DNA of 64,000 nucleotides. Source: Montifringilla adamsi. Lineage: Eukaryota; Chordata; Aves; Passeriformes; Passeridae. Below, piece by piece: positions 48,295 through 61,733 of the stretch. Position 1 is the first letter of the stretch. The number at the start of each line of letters is the position of its first letter. The notes under the pieces were generated by a model, which worked only from the letters and a program-made list of their open reading frames with translations, searched no databases and was not told where the DNA came from. Made by a program: the position numbers and the translations under genes. The stretch is taken from the NCBI GenBank assembly GCA_017590115.1, contig JAGGNK010006426.1:259221-323220 (forward strand), given 5' to 3'.

Positions 48295-48898
48295 CAGATG
48301 AACATTACTTCCACTTGTCTGGACAATTTAAATAAAACTTGGGCGAAGAAAGATCCTCAGCAGTAGAAACTGACCTTGTACTTGTGGCACAGGAACTCTA
48401 CTCTGGACTTGGTCCCTATAGTGTAGATTAAAATTAAATTCTTCCTTTATCATTACTGTTCTTTTCTGTTATACCTGTGTCTGCAGTGCAAAACTAATAC
48501 AACATTAAATGCTGAAGTCCTGGTAACATTAACAGAATTGGAGTCTGGTGGTTAACAGCTTCTAAGTCTCTCGCAATATTAATTCCTGTCCCCCTCCTTT
48601 ATTCCTTTTTGTCCATTTGTTCCAGCTTCTTAAAATTTTTTAACACCTTTCCTTCTTTTCATCAGGATGAAGTGAAAAATACTTGCCTTTTCTTACTAAT
48701 ATGTGTTATGTGCCCAGAATACACAAGTTCTTGTAACAAATCTACAATGATTACTTTGTCAATATAGAGAATGTGTAGCACAGAAAACCCAGGAAAAATG
48801 CTTAATATAAAAATATTTGCTTTGTGAGGGGAATAATGGAAGAATAAAAATAGCCATGATCATTTATTTTCTTAGTTAACACTCAGAACAATTAAATA

Positions 48899-49530
48899 AT
48901 TTCAGTTGGAAGAGACTTTGGGAGGCCTGCAGCACAACCTCCTGTTCATAGCAGGGCTGATCCTTAATTCAGACAAATTTGCTCAGAGTTTTCTCCAGCT
49001 GAGTCTTGAAAACCTCCAAGAATGGAAGCTGTATAATACCTCTGGACAACCTGTTTCACTGCTAGACTGTCCTCCTGAAGAAAAGGCTTCTCCTTCTTTC
49101 CAGCCTAAGCCTCTCATGTTGTAGCTTGTTTCACTGCCTTTCAACTTCCTGCCACACACACCACTGTGAAAAGCTTGACTGTACCTCTTCTTCCCTTTTT
49201 AGTGGTGCTGGCAATACTGTTGAGCCCACTGAAGCCACCCTTTCTCCCAGCTGAACCAACCCTGGTGCCACAGTCTCTTCTCACAGGGCCAGGGCTCCAG
49301 GCCTCATCATCCTAATTGCAGTCCCTGAATCCACTCCACTATGTCCATGGCCTTCACATGTTTTAGGGATCAAAACTGAATGAAATATCCAGATATGGTC
49401 TAATGAATGTGACATAGAAGAATATAATCTCTTCCCTTGATGCCCCTGTTAACAAAGCCCAGTATATTTTTGGACTCTTCTGCTGGGGTGCACTGCTGAT
49501 TTCACACTATTGTACTATAGCCACAATATA
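48899..49530 (-). mobile_element. old CR1 LINE fragment
   Basis: Reads as an older CR1 on the minus strand. The plus strand starts with TTTCAGTTGGAAGAGACTTTG, then AAACCTCCAAGAATGGAAGC and CTGGACAACCTGTTTCACTG, which parallel the CCTCCAAGGATGGAGACTCC / GGGCAACCTGTTCCAGTG blocks of CR1. It continues with CTGAAGAAAAGGCTTCTCC and the later GGGATCAAAACTGAATGAAA, ATATCCAGATATGGTCTAATG and AACAAAGCCCAGTATATTT blocks. It lacks the ATTCTATG tail and is strongly diverged, implying an ancient copy. Confidence 0.8.
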
Positions 49531-50317
49531 AAAATACGGGTGCCTTAATTCCTCTTTTCTATTGCATTCTTTCTTTTTCTTGAGAACAAGTTATTCAATT
49601 CTTGTGTTACACTGAGAAATTGTAATCACTTCCTGCACTACCAGTGATACAGCAGTTTCCTTATATTTTTCAAGGGACATACTGCTTATACATCCCAAAC
49701 TTCATAATTCTTTTATAAATGTTCTAATAGTGATCTTCGCCCTTCTGTATCAGATTTACTATTTCAACTTCTATGTACTTCACTGTTACAAAATCATTCT
49801 TTTTTCCCATATATGAACATTACAGGCATTCTGAACTATCTTCTAATTACATTATAGATACACAGAACAATTTTCCAGTTATCTACAGCTTGCAAAGTTA
49901 TGTGATAACTACTTCACTTGTAGTTCATTATTCACTTCACTTCATTATTATTTTTAATGTCAGTGGTGATCATCTGTGTATAAAAAACCCAAAACAGTCT
50001 TATCATGTTATGGTCCTTCACCACTCTATAAAAAAGAGGATGCAAACTAAAATAAAGAAAAGAAAAGTAAAAGGAAGAGAGAAAACACAGACGTATAGAT
50101 TTGTATGTTCACTAAAATAATATGACTACTTTGTGCTTTAAGCTGTAAAATATATAAGGAAAATTGAAATAAATTCCAGATGAGAGCTAACATGTACCTT
50201 AAATCTGTCTACAGACAGTAGAAATATAGCCAATGCCTACTTTTCACAGAAATTAGATATTATTATAGTAAAAAGAGGATGACATAGAAATTGAACCAAA
50301 GAGCTGATTATTTAGAA
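49531..50317. other. AT-rich unique sequence between CR1 copies
   Basis: No element recognised. The 115-codon plus frame at 49773-50120 is Tyr/His/Ser-rich with a lysine-rich end and no family motif. Confidence 0.4.
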
Positions 50318-51160
50318 TCACAGAATCATAGAATATACTGAGTTGGAAGGGGCCCATCAGGATCATTAAGCCCAACTCCTGGCCCTACACACGACACCCC
50401 AAGATTAACACAATGTATCTGAGGGCATTGTCCAAATGCTTCTCTAACTCTATCACACTGGTGCTGTGGCCTCTTCTCTGTTCCACTGCACAAACATCAG
50501 TGTGTGAGGAGCCTTTTGCTAATATCTAACGTAAACCTCCCAACTCAGCTTCATGCCATTCCTTCAGAACCTGTCATTGGTTACAAGAGTAAAGAGATCA
50601 GTGTCTATCCATCCACTTCCCCTCACAAGGACATTGAAGATTTCAGTGAGGTCTCAGTTTCATTCTCTCCAGATTGAATAAACCAAGTGACATCAGCTAC
50701 TGCTCATAAGGAACTTCCAGACTCTTCACCGTTCTCATGGCCCTCCTCTGGAAGACTCTGGAAGGTCTTTAATAGCTTAATTTCTTTCTTGTATTATAGT
50801 ACCCAAAACTGCTCCCAACACTCAAGGAAAGGCTGCCTCAGTGCAGAGCCAAGCAGGACAATCCCCTCATTTACCTGGCTGTGACACTGTGCTCTTGCAG
50901 GACGTGGGTGGCCCTCCTGGCTGCCAGGGCACTGCTGATCCGTGTTCCGCTTTCTGAAAGTCAGGACCCACAGGTCCTTTCCTCAATGCTGCTCTTCAGC
51001 ATCTCATTCCCCAGTCTATCCACACAACCAGAGTTGTCTGTCCCAGGTGTAGAATCCAGAACCTGCTGGTTGGTGATTGACCATCTCTCTAATTTATCTC
51101 TGCAGGGCCTCCCTGCCCTTGAAGGAGTGGACATCTGCTTCCATTTTATTGTTGTTGGCA
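50318..51160 (-). mobile_element. CR1 LINE, 3' fragment
   Basis: The plus strand opens with CACAGAATCATAGAATATAC and GAGTTGGAAGGGGCCC, then TGTCCAAATGCTTCTCTAACT. It proceeds through ACCTGTCATTGGTTACAAGA, the GTACCCAAAACTGCTCCCAACA block and CCCTCCTGGCTGCCAGGGCA. It is closely parallel to the copy at 5291-6060 (shared tail, GAGTTGGAAGG start and late blocks), so the two probably belong to one subfamily. The 103-codon plus frame at 50881-51192 is antisense CR1. Confidence 0.9.
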
Positions 51161-54100
51161 GCCAGACTTCAAGTCCTGCATCCAATATCTAGCATTTATT
51201 GCAGCAAATGTTCTACTACCTAAATACTCAGGAATTTTACAGCTATGTTCACAGTATCCAAGCTACATCTCAGTGATAGCACTAAAAGTATATCATCTTT
51301 GATTCTGCTAATTGAAAGGTAACATTTCCTGAGAATACTTTGAACAATCACTTTAGAGTAAATTGCTTCACCTCATCATAAGTTCCAATGATTTTTTTCT
51401 TTTCTTCTAAAGAAAGACAGGAAAGCATAACTTTATATCTCGTGCACTGCAATTTTTTCTATAACTGTCATTACAGAGTTTGATACTGTTGTTTTAAATT
51501 GACATATAATCTTTAGAAACTAGTACAGGATCTTTATAAATACAATTTGCATCTGTTATACTTTTCTTTCCCTCTTATTTGCTTTACTCAAAGCAAATAG
51601 TTACCTTAAAAAAAACCCAAAACCTTCAGAGATTTATAAATTCATCATTGTAGAGCACAATGCTATGTCTCTAAGAAATTCTCCCTTTGGATTGTCCTGA
51701 AACTGACAGTGAAATGTAAGCAAGGTCATGTCACAAGCAGCTTAAAATTATGATACATGTGGAAAAAAATTATGATCATTAAGTAGTGGACAGATGCTCT
51801 ATACACTTCAGTACTATCAGAGGATACTAGTGGCTTTTTATTAAGTACAAGGATAAGAAAATACCCCAAATATTAGACTGAATACTGATGGTGTGAAACT
51901 GTTTCAAGTGTGAGTAGACAAGACATCAGCAATGAAGATGAACATCGTTTATCATTTTATTATGTAGTTCTATTTCTCCTAAGTGCTTTTATCATCCATA
52001 ACATTTTCATTTATACTTCAAATTGTCTGGATCTGCCATGAAGTTACTCTGAGCCTTTGTGTGAAAATATTCTCAGTCTCTATTTTTCTTAGGCTTGTGG
52101 ACTTAGAGTGCATATGAAATTCTATGAGGAGGGGCTATTTTCAGAAAACTTTCTAGCTATTCTAAAGATACAAGTGCAGTGAGTCTTGAGACAATACAGC
52201 AAGCTCAACAATGTTATTTCATCAAAAAGTCATTGAAGGAAAGGTTAGTAATTTTTTCCCTGGTTGTTTAACAATTTCCTCGATCCTTTAGCCCAAGATT
52301 TTTCTAAAGACAATTCAGATTATTAAATATTTGCTAATGGTAGAGACACTTAAAGGAAAAAGTCTTAAAACATGTGTGATATTGCAAAGTATAATGAATT
52401 TCAGAGGAAATTGGGAAAAGTTCTTTCTTCATAGATTTATGAGTATTGACAAGGCAAGAAAAGCATATTTCACCATCAATTACAGTTGTAAACAAATAAT
52501 GGAAATTATTAATGAGAAATGCAATTTTCTTGCAATAGTAGAGACAGTTTTATCAGCAGAACTAGCTACTAATTTCTCAACATGCAAATTGTTTTCACAA
52601 AGTGAAGTGTCTTCTCATCTTGAACCACCTAAGCATTTTATTACTATTCACATATTTTAGATACATACCTTTTGGCATAGCATTTACAAAAAAAGAATCC
52701 CACAACAAAACCTGCATTAATTTTACTAGTAATTATTTTTTTCACATCTACCTAACAACCAATAAAATGCCCAAATTTATACTCATGTACCTGCTTTTGT
52801 GAATTGTCTAAAACCACACAGGTCTTGCTAAAATCTATCTATATTTATTTTCTGTATTTTTCCCAATAACTCCTACTAAAACATGGATATCATCAAACTG
52901 ATATCATTTAGTTTCTAATGATCACCAGGAAAGAGTAATAATTTTACTAGAAAGTTTATTTTTAGAAGATACCTTGTTTCAGAAATCTTAATCAGTTTTA
53001 ACTAATCATTTGACAGATCAGTTTTGGAATAAAATAAATGTATTTATTTCAAAAATAAATTTATTTGTTTCTGGAGAGCTTGATTTTTTATGGTAAATAA
53101 GAGTCTGCTTCCTCTCTTCATGACACTATGCATTTAAGCAGACAGATTGTTCATGGCTTTACTCACACAAGCAGATATGAATAGCATCTACTTTGTTTAC
53201 AACCTACTGATATTTTCATGGTTTCTTGTGTCAGAAACTTTCACTAAAACACTCTCTATAACTTGGATACTCCCACAGAAGAATTTTCAGAAGAGCTAAT
53301 TCCTCTTTGAAGGCATCAATGGAAAATCATTGATTCTCAAGAAATCGGTGCTGTTTCCTTTTTTTACTCTTACTAGAACATCAAATGTTTCCTGAACACA
53401 AGACATCACAAGCTGCTCATTGTATCTAGCAAGTCACTGAAAAAATTCTAAGCTGTACATATTGAAGTATTCTTTTTTTGTGTTTTCTGTACCTCAAGGG
53501 AAAAAAAAAAAAGCTTATTGTTTAATACAATGCCTAAAAAGTCCAACAAAATTTTCAAAATGTGTGACATATTTCCATACCTTCCTGGGTGTTTGGGGTT
53601 TAGGGTTCTTTTTGTCTCCCAATACGATTTGTGGTTACTCAGAAAAGAGGATCTTCTTCTGCTACCATTTATAATCTATTCTGCGCACACAATCATATAG
53701 GTAACATGTCGTTAGTTCAAATCACAGCACTCAGCATTCCTACTGTTCCCACAGAAACAGACACAGATAATACAGAATGCTTTCTATTTATATTCAGCCA
53801 ATAGTCATTTAATGCTTCGTGAAGATGCACATCTTCAGCAGCTTTACACTTAAAGTAGCATTATAACTATTAGCCCCCATTATTCTAACCACAAAGAACA
53901 ACTTCATAATTTTTATCACAATGTGGTAATTTTTTGTGGTCACACCTCCTGTACCTTTAGTGGAATCAAGATTGTGTTAAAACATACAACACAAAATATC
54001 CCTAATCCCTAGGGTGGATTTTCCATATTCTTTTTCATATTCTTAATAAGAACATGTATTCTCCTTTATGGGAGTACCTCAATAAGACCTTGAAATGAAC

Positions 54101-56741
54101 AAGCCTGTTTCACAGGAGAACCTCCTCCCTTCTTCCTTGTTCACCAAGAAATAATCTCCTTACATCCCTGCTTTGCAAGAACACAAAAGACAACCACAGA
54201 AAGTGAACAGAATTGATAATGAGTACTCACTTTTGAAAGAGTGAGGGTGGAGGTAAGGAAGGGAGTTAAAAATTATTTTTGTGCCTGCTACCAGACTCTG
54301 ACCAAATATGTTCAGGAAAGACAATACTAAGAAATAGAATTATGTTTGGAAAAGCTTATTTGCTTTCTTGCCTTGCTTTGTATCTATACCATTTCCCAAT
54401 TTAACAGGCATTCTCAGAGAACTTTGATGCACAAATTAGAATCTATGTCTCTTCTTGTCTGCATGCTAAGCATCTAAAGAGTGCTGAATAGATTTAAAAT
54501 CTGAGCAAAAGTCTTACAGATTACTTCCAGCCATAAAAGCAATTAGTGAAAAATTAACCTATTTACAATTCTGTTGAGGTTTAAGAGTTTTGTTTCCATT
54601 AAATCAGAGAAAGCTATATAAAAGTGAGGAAATATAGGAAGTCAGGTACATTGTTAACTGTACAATCTGATATGATTCCCTACCAATTAATAGGATTTGA
54701 ATCATCTTCATATGCATAAAGCATTAGTCACTTGAATCCTGCTTATAACAAAGTATGAACTGATAGAAGTTGGCATTAAAACAATAAATTACTTTGTGGG
54801 TGGGTTCGGGCAAGAAAAGGCAAAATTTCCCAAAAATCCAGTAGTCTGAATTCAGAGGTGGAAATAAAATCATTATATGCATCATGTTCCCCAGGCTTAC
54901 AAGCAGTTTTGTTTTAATTTGAAATTCTGACTACATTGAAAGGATTCTAAAAATTTCCCTTGATCTAATTCTGAAAAAAAAAAATCCTATGTCTATTACA
55001 GTTACAAAATAATCACATTCTTAAAAAACACAAATGTCATTAAAAGAAGAATCTATCCTACTGTCTCCATGAGCAAGTAAAAGAATTCAGAAAAACTGTT
55101 CAATATCAACAGCAACAATAGAACACTTTTCCTATATTTACTGCATGTGTATTCAGGGAGAAATCCTATACTTTTTAATTTATACTCTGTGACTAACTGA
55201 AGTTAAAAGGATTTCCAGAAAGCAAACTATTTGCAGCAATAAATATCATTTATTGATAAATGTTTCACTGAGGATAAAATCACACATTTAAAGTGCTATT
55301 ACTTTCATATCCTTACAAAATTGCTTTCTTGAATGGCAGGCATTTTACTTCTTGAGCAATACTAAAATTTGAAAATGAAACAAAAATTAAACAGAAGGAG
55401 AGCAGTTCACAGAATTGCAGAATTACAGAGGAGGTAACAAGCTATTGGACCTTAGTCTGTCTGGATCTACTCATGGATTTCTCACAAACGTCTAAAGTAC
55501 GGATCTGTCTTCTAAACACTAACAAACTTAGTTCTATATGATCATGAAGTCAAGTAATTTCAGGGAAAATTAACTCATTTCTGTGAAGGCTATTGGCCTA
55601 ACAGTCATGAAAAGAAAATACTAGGAACATCATGATCCAATCAAACATCTTTTCAACAAGCTATTTGTTCACAATTTTAAAGTGAACACAAGATACTAAA
55701 ATAGAAACAGCTGGTGTGGGGTGCTTTCATCTGAGTTAATATTTAAATATTATCTCAGTAATCAAAGATTTCCCTACTTTGAAGACTGCATAATCCAATT
55801 CGTTGACAAAATGAGATGCAACGTAGGACCTCATATTGAATTACTAACTTGACTGCATAAGAATGAAGCATAAAATCTAAAAATGCATTATCTTTAGTGA
55901 TTTACAGCATGTTAAATTCCTGAATTTAGTTGATACATAAAACATCTGTATAATAAGAAAAAGGCAGGCAAAACGCCCTCTAATTTTTTCTTAGTTTATT
56001 TTTTCTTAATATAACAATTCTGCTTTTTGAATTTGTTTGCATTTTTGACAGTTATTGATAATTTAATAGTAATACTGAAACTGAGAAACTAAGCCAGAAA
56101 AAGCTATGTCTGATCTCTAGATCAATTTTCAAAATGTTGTTGTAGCTAGAATTTAAAAAACTGAAATTGTATACTGCAGTTTTTGGTCAAGCACTATATT
56201 TTAAGACTTGTTAAAACAAAATTAACATTAGATATATCTTTCTAGAGTATCATAACTAGAATTCTGTACTCTGTATCAAAATAGGTTTAACTTTTAAAGA
56301 TTTTCAATGTTTTTTTAAATTTATTTTGAAACTAGTATTCTCTAGAGCTGTGTGGATTTGAAGAGAAAAATGTCCTGGTTCAACAAAGGGTTAATGACCT
56401 TATCTGTAAACTGCTACTATTAAAAAATTGATTTTTAATCATTAGAACACAAAAATACTTAGAAATAATTATAATTTTAGAAATATTTTAAACTAGCAGT
56501 TAGGCATTTTTTGGACATAAAAGTGGATTTATATGAAGGAAGAAGTAAATTCTATCATTTAGCAATTAAGATTTATCTTCCATTAAAAATTATCTAACGC
56601 TTCTACTGTAATTTTGACTCCTTGTCCCATACATGAAGATTTTCCAAGGTATCTAGTATTGGATGAATAGCTTCTTAGTTCAAGTTTTGTTTAGCTGCCA
56701 GGGGTGGTTAGTATCTTTCAATATCAACGTTGTAGAGCAGA
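51161..56741. other. AT-rich unique sequence, no gene recognised
   Basis: The longest unannotated stretch. A faint CR1 3'-tail-like string (CACAGAATTGCAGAATTACAG at 55410) may be a tiny relic. The 109-codon plus frame at 52331-52660 has ordinary composition but no motif. Short A-runs lie at 53500-53512 and 54973-54983. Confidence 0.4.
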
Positions 56742-59705
56742 GTATCACAGAATAGTTACATTTGGAAGGGTTATCCTGTCTAACCTACCTCCTCAAGTAA
56801 GATAAGGACCTTGTCCAGGCAGCTCTTGTATACCTCAAAGGATGGAGAGTCGACACTCCCTCTGTGCACCCTGTGCCGGTTCCCAGTCACCCTCACATTG
56901 AGAAAGTGTTCCCTGATGTTCAGATGGAAGTTCCCATGATTCAGTTAATGTGCATTGCTTCATATCCCAAAACTGGGATCATTGGGCAATTGTGGGCACC
57001 ACTGAATGTTTGGGATTTTGTATTATTTCCAAGGATGGAGACTCCACAACCTCCCTGAACAACCTATTCTTGTGCTCAGTCAGCCCAAAGTAAAAAGAAA
57101 GCTTTGCTAATGTGGACAGTACCATGTCTCAGTCTAAGCCCATTGCCTCTTTCTGTGTCATTGGCCACCATCGAGAAGATCCTGGTTTTATTTCCTTACA
57201 ACCTGCCTTCAGATATTTGCACACATTGAAGAGATCACCCTGAGTTTTCCCCTATGCCAAGCTGAACAGGCATGTTTCTCTAAGTATTCCCTAACACCCA
57301 GAGTTTCTCCAGCCCATAAATAATTTTTGTGGCCTTTATTGTACTCTCTCTAACATGTCCGTAGCTCTCTGATACTGAGGAACCCCAAAGTGAACACAAT
57401 GTGCTGGTATATAGTAGTCATGTGGCTTCACCAGTGTCCAGTAAAAAGGAAGGTCATGTTTGATCTGCTGACAGTCCTTTTCCTAGCCTAAGAAGCTGTT
57501 GGTCATCTTGGTTTCAAGTACCCAGTGGTAGATGATTTTCAACTTGGATACCTCCATAACTTTCTCTTCAAAACCATTTCCCAGATGGATGAGCCCAGCG
57601 TGATCTTCTTCCTTTGTTTCCAGGTGCCAGTTTCAGCATTTTCTTAACCTCATTAGGTTGGTGTCAGACTATTTCTCCAGGTTACTGAGGTCTCTTTTCA
57701 TGACAGCACAAAGCTCTGGTCTATCAGTTACCCCTGCCACTTCTGTGTCATTTACAAAACTGCTGACGCTATATTCTTCCCCCATTCTCCAGGTATTTAG
57801 TGTATATCACTAGCTACTGGTTTCCAAGCAGATTTTTTTCTACTCACTACCACATTCTGGCCTTGTCTATTCAGCTGCCCTTCAAATTATCTCACTGCCC
57901 ACCTCCAAAACTTATCAACAGCTTGTCTGTGCCGACATCATGGGAGGGTATGACTGGTACCACCTTCTTCTGACCCCAGTAATGTTGTTACCATCATTCT
58001 GTAAAGAATTCCTAAAAGAAACTGTGTCTTTAATGTCAGGTGAAATAGGCTGTGTCAAAAGACAGTGAAATCTATGAAGACAGTATCCACTGTTCTCATG
58101 TGCCAAACCTGTCCTTTCAACATTGGTTATCAAGTTTGTTAAACAAGACTCCCTCCTGGTAAATTCATACTTACTGCTTCTGGTAGTCTTCTTCTTGGTC
58201 AGTTGGCTGGAAATGATTTTCAGGATCCTTTCCACAGATGAAGAGGCCTGTAGCTCTCTGGGTCTTTCTTACTGAAGTTCTTGAAGATAGAAATGACACT
58301 TATTTCCTGAAGTCCTCAGACACCTCTTTTAATCACCATGCTCTCTTGAAGATAATCAAGAGAGGCTTTTCAGTAATATCAGGCCTCACTCTTGGGCCAA
58401 CTCATGTCCATGTCCATGGATTTATGTATGTAAAGGCTGTTCAAGTTTTCCCTAGCCTGCTTCTCTTTCACCATTTATATAACTTTCCTACTTCAGATGT
58501 TGTTCCTGGATTTAGATATCTGGGACTTTTAAACCCCAATTTTGCTAGTAAAGATGATAGCAAAAAGAGGAATTCAGTACCCTCAGCCTGTTGCATGTCG
58601 TTACAGCAAGGTTCCCAACTCATTCAGCAGTAGGACCATATTTTCCTTAGTTTTCCTGTACCTGTTAATATGTTTATAGATACCTTTTTCTTGCCTTTGG
58701 CATCAGACTCCATTTCATCGGACACTCTCTCTGGGCTTTGATTTTCCTACCTGCATGGCTCCATGCTTAAATAGGGTCTTTTTATTCCTACCAGATTACC
58801 TGTCCCTATTTCCAGCCTTCATATATTTTTATGTCTGAGTTTTGTTGGAACATCCAAGCCCACAGATATTTTGCTTGTTTTCCTGCTTGTTGGAATAGAC
58901 TGCTCTGAGCTTGCAGGACATGAGTTCTGAACATCAACCATTTCTCCTGGGGCTTCCTTCCAACCAAGGCTTTATGTAGTGGGATTGTTTCAAGATGAGT
59001 GTCAAAGCTCAAGCCAATTCTTGCTCTCTTGAAGTCAGTGTTGTAACTTTCTTGTTGCTCTGCTTCCTCCTTTCATGATCCTGAACTCCACCATCTCATG
59101 GCAATGGTATTCAAAGCTGCCTTTGACTTTCACAATCCTTCCTTGTGTGAGAGTATGAAGTCCAGCAAAGCACCTCTACAATCTGGTTCCTTTCTCACTT
59201 GAGTCAGGAAATTGTCACTTCAGCAATGTCCTATATGGTTTATGGCATTTTCTGATGTCCCTGTTCCAGAAGATACTGGTGTGAATGAAGTCTGCCATGA
59301 GGATCAGGACCTGTTAATGAAGCTCCTTCCAGCTCTCTGTAGAAGGTCTTACCTTGTTCTTCTTGGTCAGGTGGTCTACAATAGACACCCAATGTTACAC
59401 CAAAATCTCTCAGTTTGCTCATCATCCATCTCCAGGAAAAACTCCATGCCTTTCAGCTGCTCTCTTAAATAAAGGGCATCTACCCTTCTTATCTTCCTAT
59501 TCTGTCCATCCTAAAAAATATCCCTAATAACTCAGGTTGAAGTACTCCAATAGTAAGCTGTTCCACTGCATCAACATGATTCCAACTAGATCAGAGTTCT
59601 GCTACTCTACACAGATTTGTCATATTTGTTCCCCATGATACATGTGTTACAATACAGGTACTTCAGACACGCATCCCTGATGATTTCCCAGAAGGTGCTT
59701 AGGGG
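56742..59705 (-). mobile_element. old CR1 LINE, ~3 kb, endonuclease to 3' tail
   Basis: The longest element in the window. Element sense is minus. Near 59360-59395 it encodes VYCRPPDQEEQ followed by FYRELEGAS, the recognisable CR1 ORF2 endonuclease block. Near 59090-59130 the SDHE motif position reads HCHE. The FADD catalytic motif of the reverse transcriptase is matched near 57741-57770 by FVNDTEVAG, so the first catalytic Asp is lost; the KRDLSNLE block follows at about 57695. The segment 57120-57480 is late ORF2/3' UTR, and the copy ends at 56742 with inverted tail TCACAGAATAG. ORF1 and the 5' end are absent. Stops and frameshifts are frequent throughout. The 131-codon plus frame (58238-58633) and 106-codon minus frame (57915-58235) are relics or antisense readings of this element. 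Confidence 0.85.
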
Positions 59706-60774
59706 TAGAAAAAATATATTTTGATATTTTATATAAAGTTTTAAAAGTGAGTCATGATGTAAACAATAAGTTTAGAAAAATTTTCTCGAAGATCTTTTAA
59801 AATAAACAGAATTTTAATTGGATAGACATATAACATAGGAACAGATAATCATTCTTTCCAAATCACTTAAAATTTTTTTTACTCTATTCATATTTCAATT
59901 TCAGGAAGAAGTGAATTTCTGTGGACAGAAAAAAAAAACCTTTTACCATAAGATTTCAAATATTTATTGACCTAAATCAACATATTAGTAGTGAGACCAA
60001 TTTACAGATTAGTTTATTACTAATTTTTTAATAAACATTGACCCCAGCTTTTCTCTCTGTTTCCCATTAGTCACACAGCAATGTAATTTGCATAACAGCA
60101 ATTGTATTCCTAATTAATTTTGTTTAATGAAAACTTTATTACTAAAATGTACACTAGTTACTCCTCATTATACAGGAGCTTTTAAAACTAAACTCTAGAT
60201 ACAAGATGCATGAGGAAAATGTCCACTTTGTCCAGAGGAGTTAGCTTACAGAGTAAAGGTAAAAGTTTTATAAACAGCAGCAGGAAAAATTTCTGTCTGC
60301 TTGGATATTGGAAGTAATAACAACATTTACCAACATTTTTTTAAAAATTTTTGCTTACAAAGTAAGCTGTGAGCATGCATTGGAAGCAATAAGACACTGC
60401 TGTCTCATATTTTGAGTACTGAATGGAGGCATAGCTGATGGGAGATAGAAATTAACTTTAATTAATTTTGTCAAATGTAAATATTCCCATGAAAAAATAA
60501 ATGAAAATTCAGGATTTTCCACAGGTCTGTTTCACAAGGAAGCACATTGGGGCAACATAATTTTGAACCAATATTTATGCTTAGCAAAAAAGTACTAAAA
60601 CAGATAGAAGCCTCTTCTATAAATGCCTATTTATTTTCCTGCTATCTTGTTAGACCTAGTAGTTCAGACACTTTCTAGAATTTAACAAGCAAGTAGCAGA
60701 GTGATTAAGACTCAAGAGCTGATGACAGTGAACTGCATGGTCACATGAACTTCTCAGAATGAAAAGCAATCTTG
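59706..60774. other. AT-rich unique sequence, no gene recognised
   Basis: No element, RNA gene or exon recognised. Confidence 0.45.
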
Positions 60775-61262
60775 AAAGAAAGCCTGGACAGGTTGGAAGA
60801 GGGTGCTATCAATAACTGTGCAAAATTCAAATTTGTATTTAACAAAGCCAAATGCAAAGTCCTGGCATGACATTACCAGAGAACCCAGTCCAGACTAAAA
60901 AGTGTGGGGCTGGGGAGAAGCCTTGCCAGAAAGGAGTGGACAACAAGCTGAACAGGAGTCAAAAAAGGCAAATAGGATCCTGTACTGCATCCCCAGGGGC
61001 ATTACTAGCATAGATATCATGATCATCCCACTCAGTGCTTGTCAGACCATGCCTGGAATATGTTACATTCAGTTCTCAACCCCACAGTTCAAGAAAGACT
61101 GGAGGGGCTCCAAAGGAGGACCACAATAATAATCAAACAGCTGGAGAATCTGCCCTAGGGGGGAAGACTAAAGGAGTTAGATCTCTGGTGCCTGTAGAAG
61201 AGAAAATTCCAGGGGAAACTGATTACAGCATTCCAATACCTAAAGTGTGGCTACAAAAAATC
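60775..61262 (+). mobile_element. CR1 LINE, late ORF2 fragment lacking its 3' end
   Basis: Plus-strand CR1: GAAAGCCTGGACAGGTTGG near 60779 and ACAAAGCCAAATGCAAAGTCC near 60842 (C-terminal ORF2 region). Then come AGGCAAATAGGATCCTGTACTG, AGGGGCATTACTAGCATAG and GGGGCTCCAAAGGAGG, up to ATTCCAATACCTAAAGTG. Similarity fades after about 61262, before the 3' UTR end. A more diverged continuation may exist at 61664. Confidence 0.88.
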
Positions 61263-61663
61263 AGAACTTTATAAAAATCAATGATGATATTTATCACTTG
61301 TTAGGGAACAACAACAAAAAAAGTGTATATTTATTTTCAATTTTAAACTACCATTTGCAAATCTGTTTTCTCTGTAACATATGGTATACTCCACCACATG
61401 CCAAAAATAAAATAAACCAGGATGATTTAGTTTCCAGTTACCTGCAGCAAACAGGTTGCATGTTGGAAACCAATTGTGCTGTGCGACTGACTCAGTGCAT
61501 CACAACTTGGTCTGATAAATCTTATTGCTTCAGCTACAGCTTAGTATTAAGCGTAGTTAAGCAAACATGCAGAAACATGCAGACTACATATACCCCAACA
61601 AGGAGATTAAATTAATAGATTCTCTATGACTCAGAACCCTGCAGGCACGATGATGCCAAATAG

Positions 61664-61733
61664 ACAAGAAAATTGAGACTGATTGGATCTTGGAGGTCTT
61701 TTCCAGGCATAATCAATCTATGACTGTGTAAGA
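61664..61733 (+). mobile_element. CR1 LINE 3' tail scrap
   Basis: GATTGGATCTTGGAGGTCTT, TTCCAGGCATAATCAATCTATGACTGTG is the degraded CR1 3' terminus (usually GGTTGGAC...GGTCCCTTCCAACC...ATTCTATGATTCTGTG). It may be the 3' end of the copy at 60775-61262, separated by about 400 bases of unrelated sequence. Confidence 0.65.

Larger units (their letters stand above)
46330..48898. other. AT-rich unique sequence, no gene recognised
   Basis: Nothing recognisable besides the A41 run (48006) and T/G tract (48216). GTTCAGCTCA occurs at both 48048 and 48169, a 10-base direct repeat of uncertain meaning. Confidence 0.4.

Noticed and set aside
52331..52660. 109-codon plus frame as a possible gene
   Set aside because: Ordinary AT-rich codon content, no recognised domain and no splice or promoter support; length is within chance expectation.
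53700..53730. GTTCAAATC string as a tRNA B-box
   Set aside because: Does not fit GGTTCGANTCC well, and no A-box or cloverleaf pairing is found upstream.
55410..55460. CACAGAATTGCAGAATTACAG as another CR1 3' tail
   Set aside because: Resembles the inverted CR1 tail, but the sequence after it does not follow the CR1 3' UTR, so it is too weak to list.
58238..58633. 131-codon plus-strand frame, the longest in the window
   Set aside because: It is antisense to the old CR1 ORF2 at 56742-59705 and has no independent family signature.
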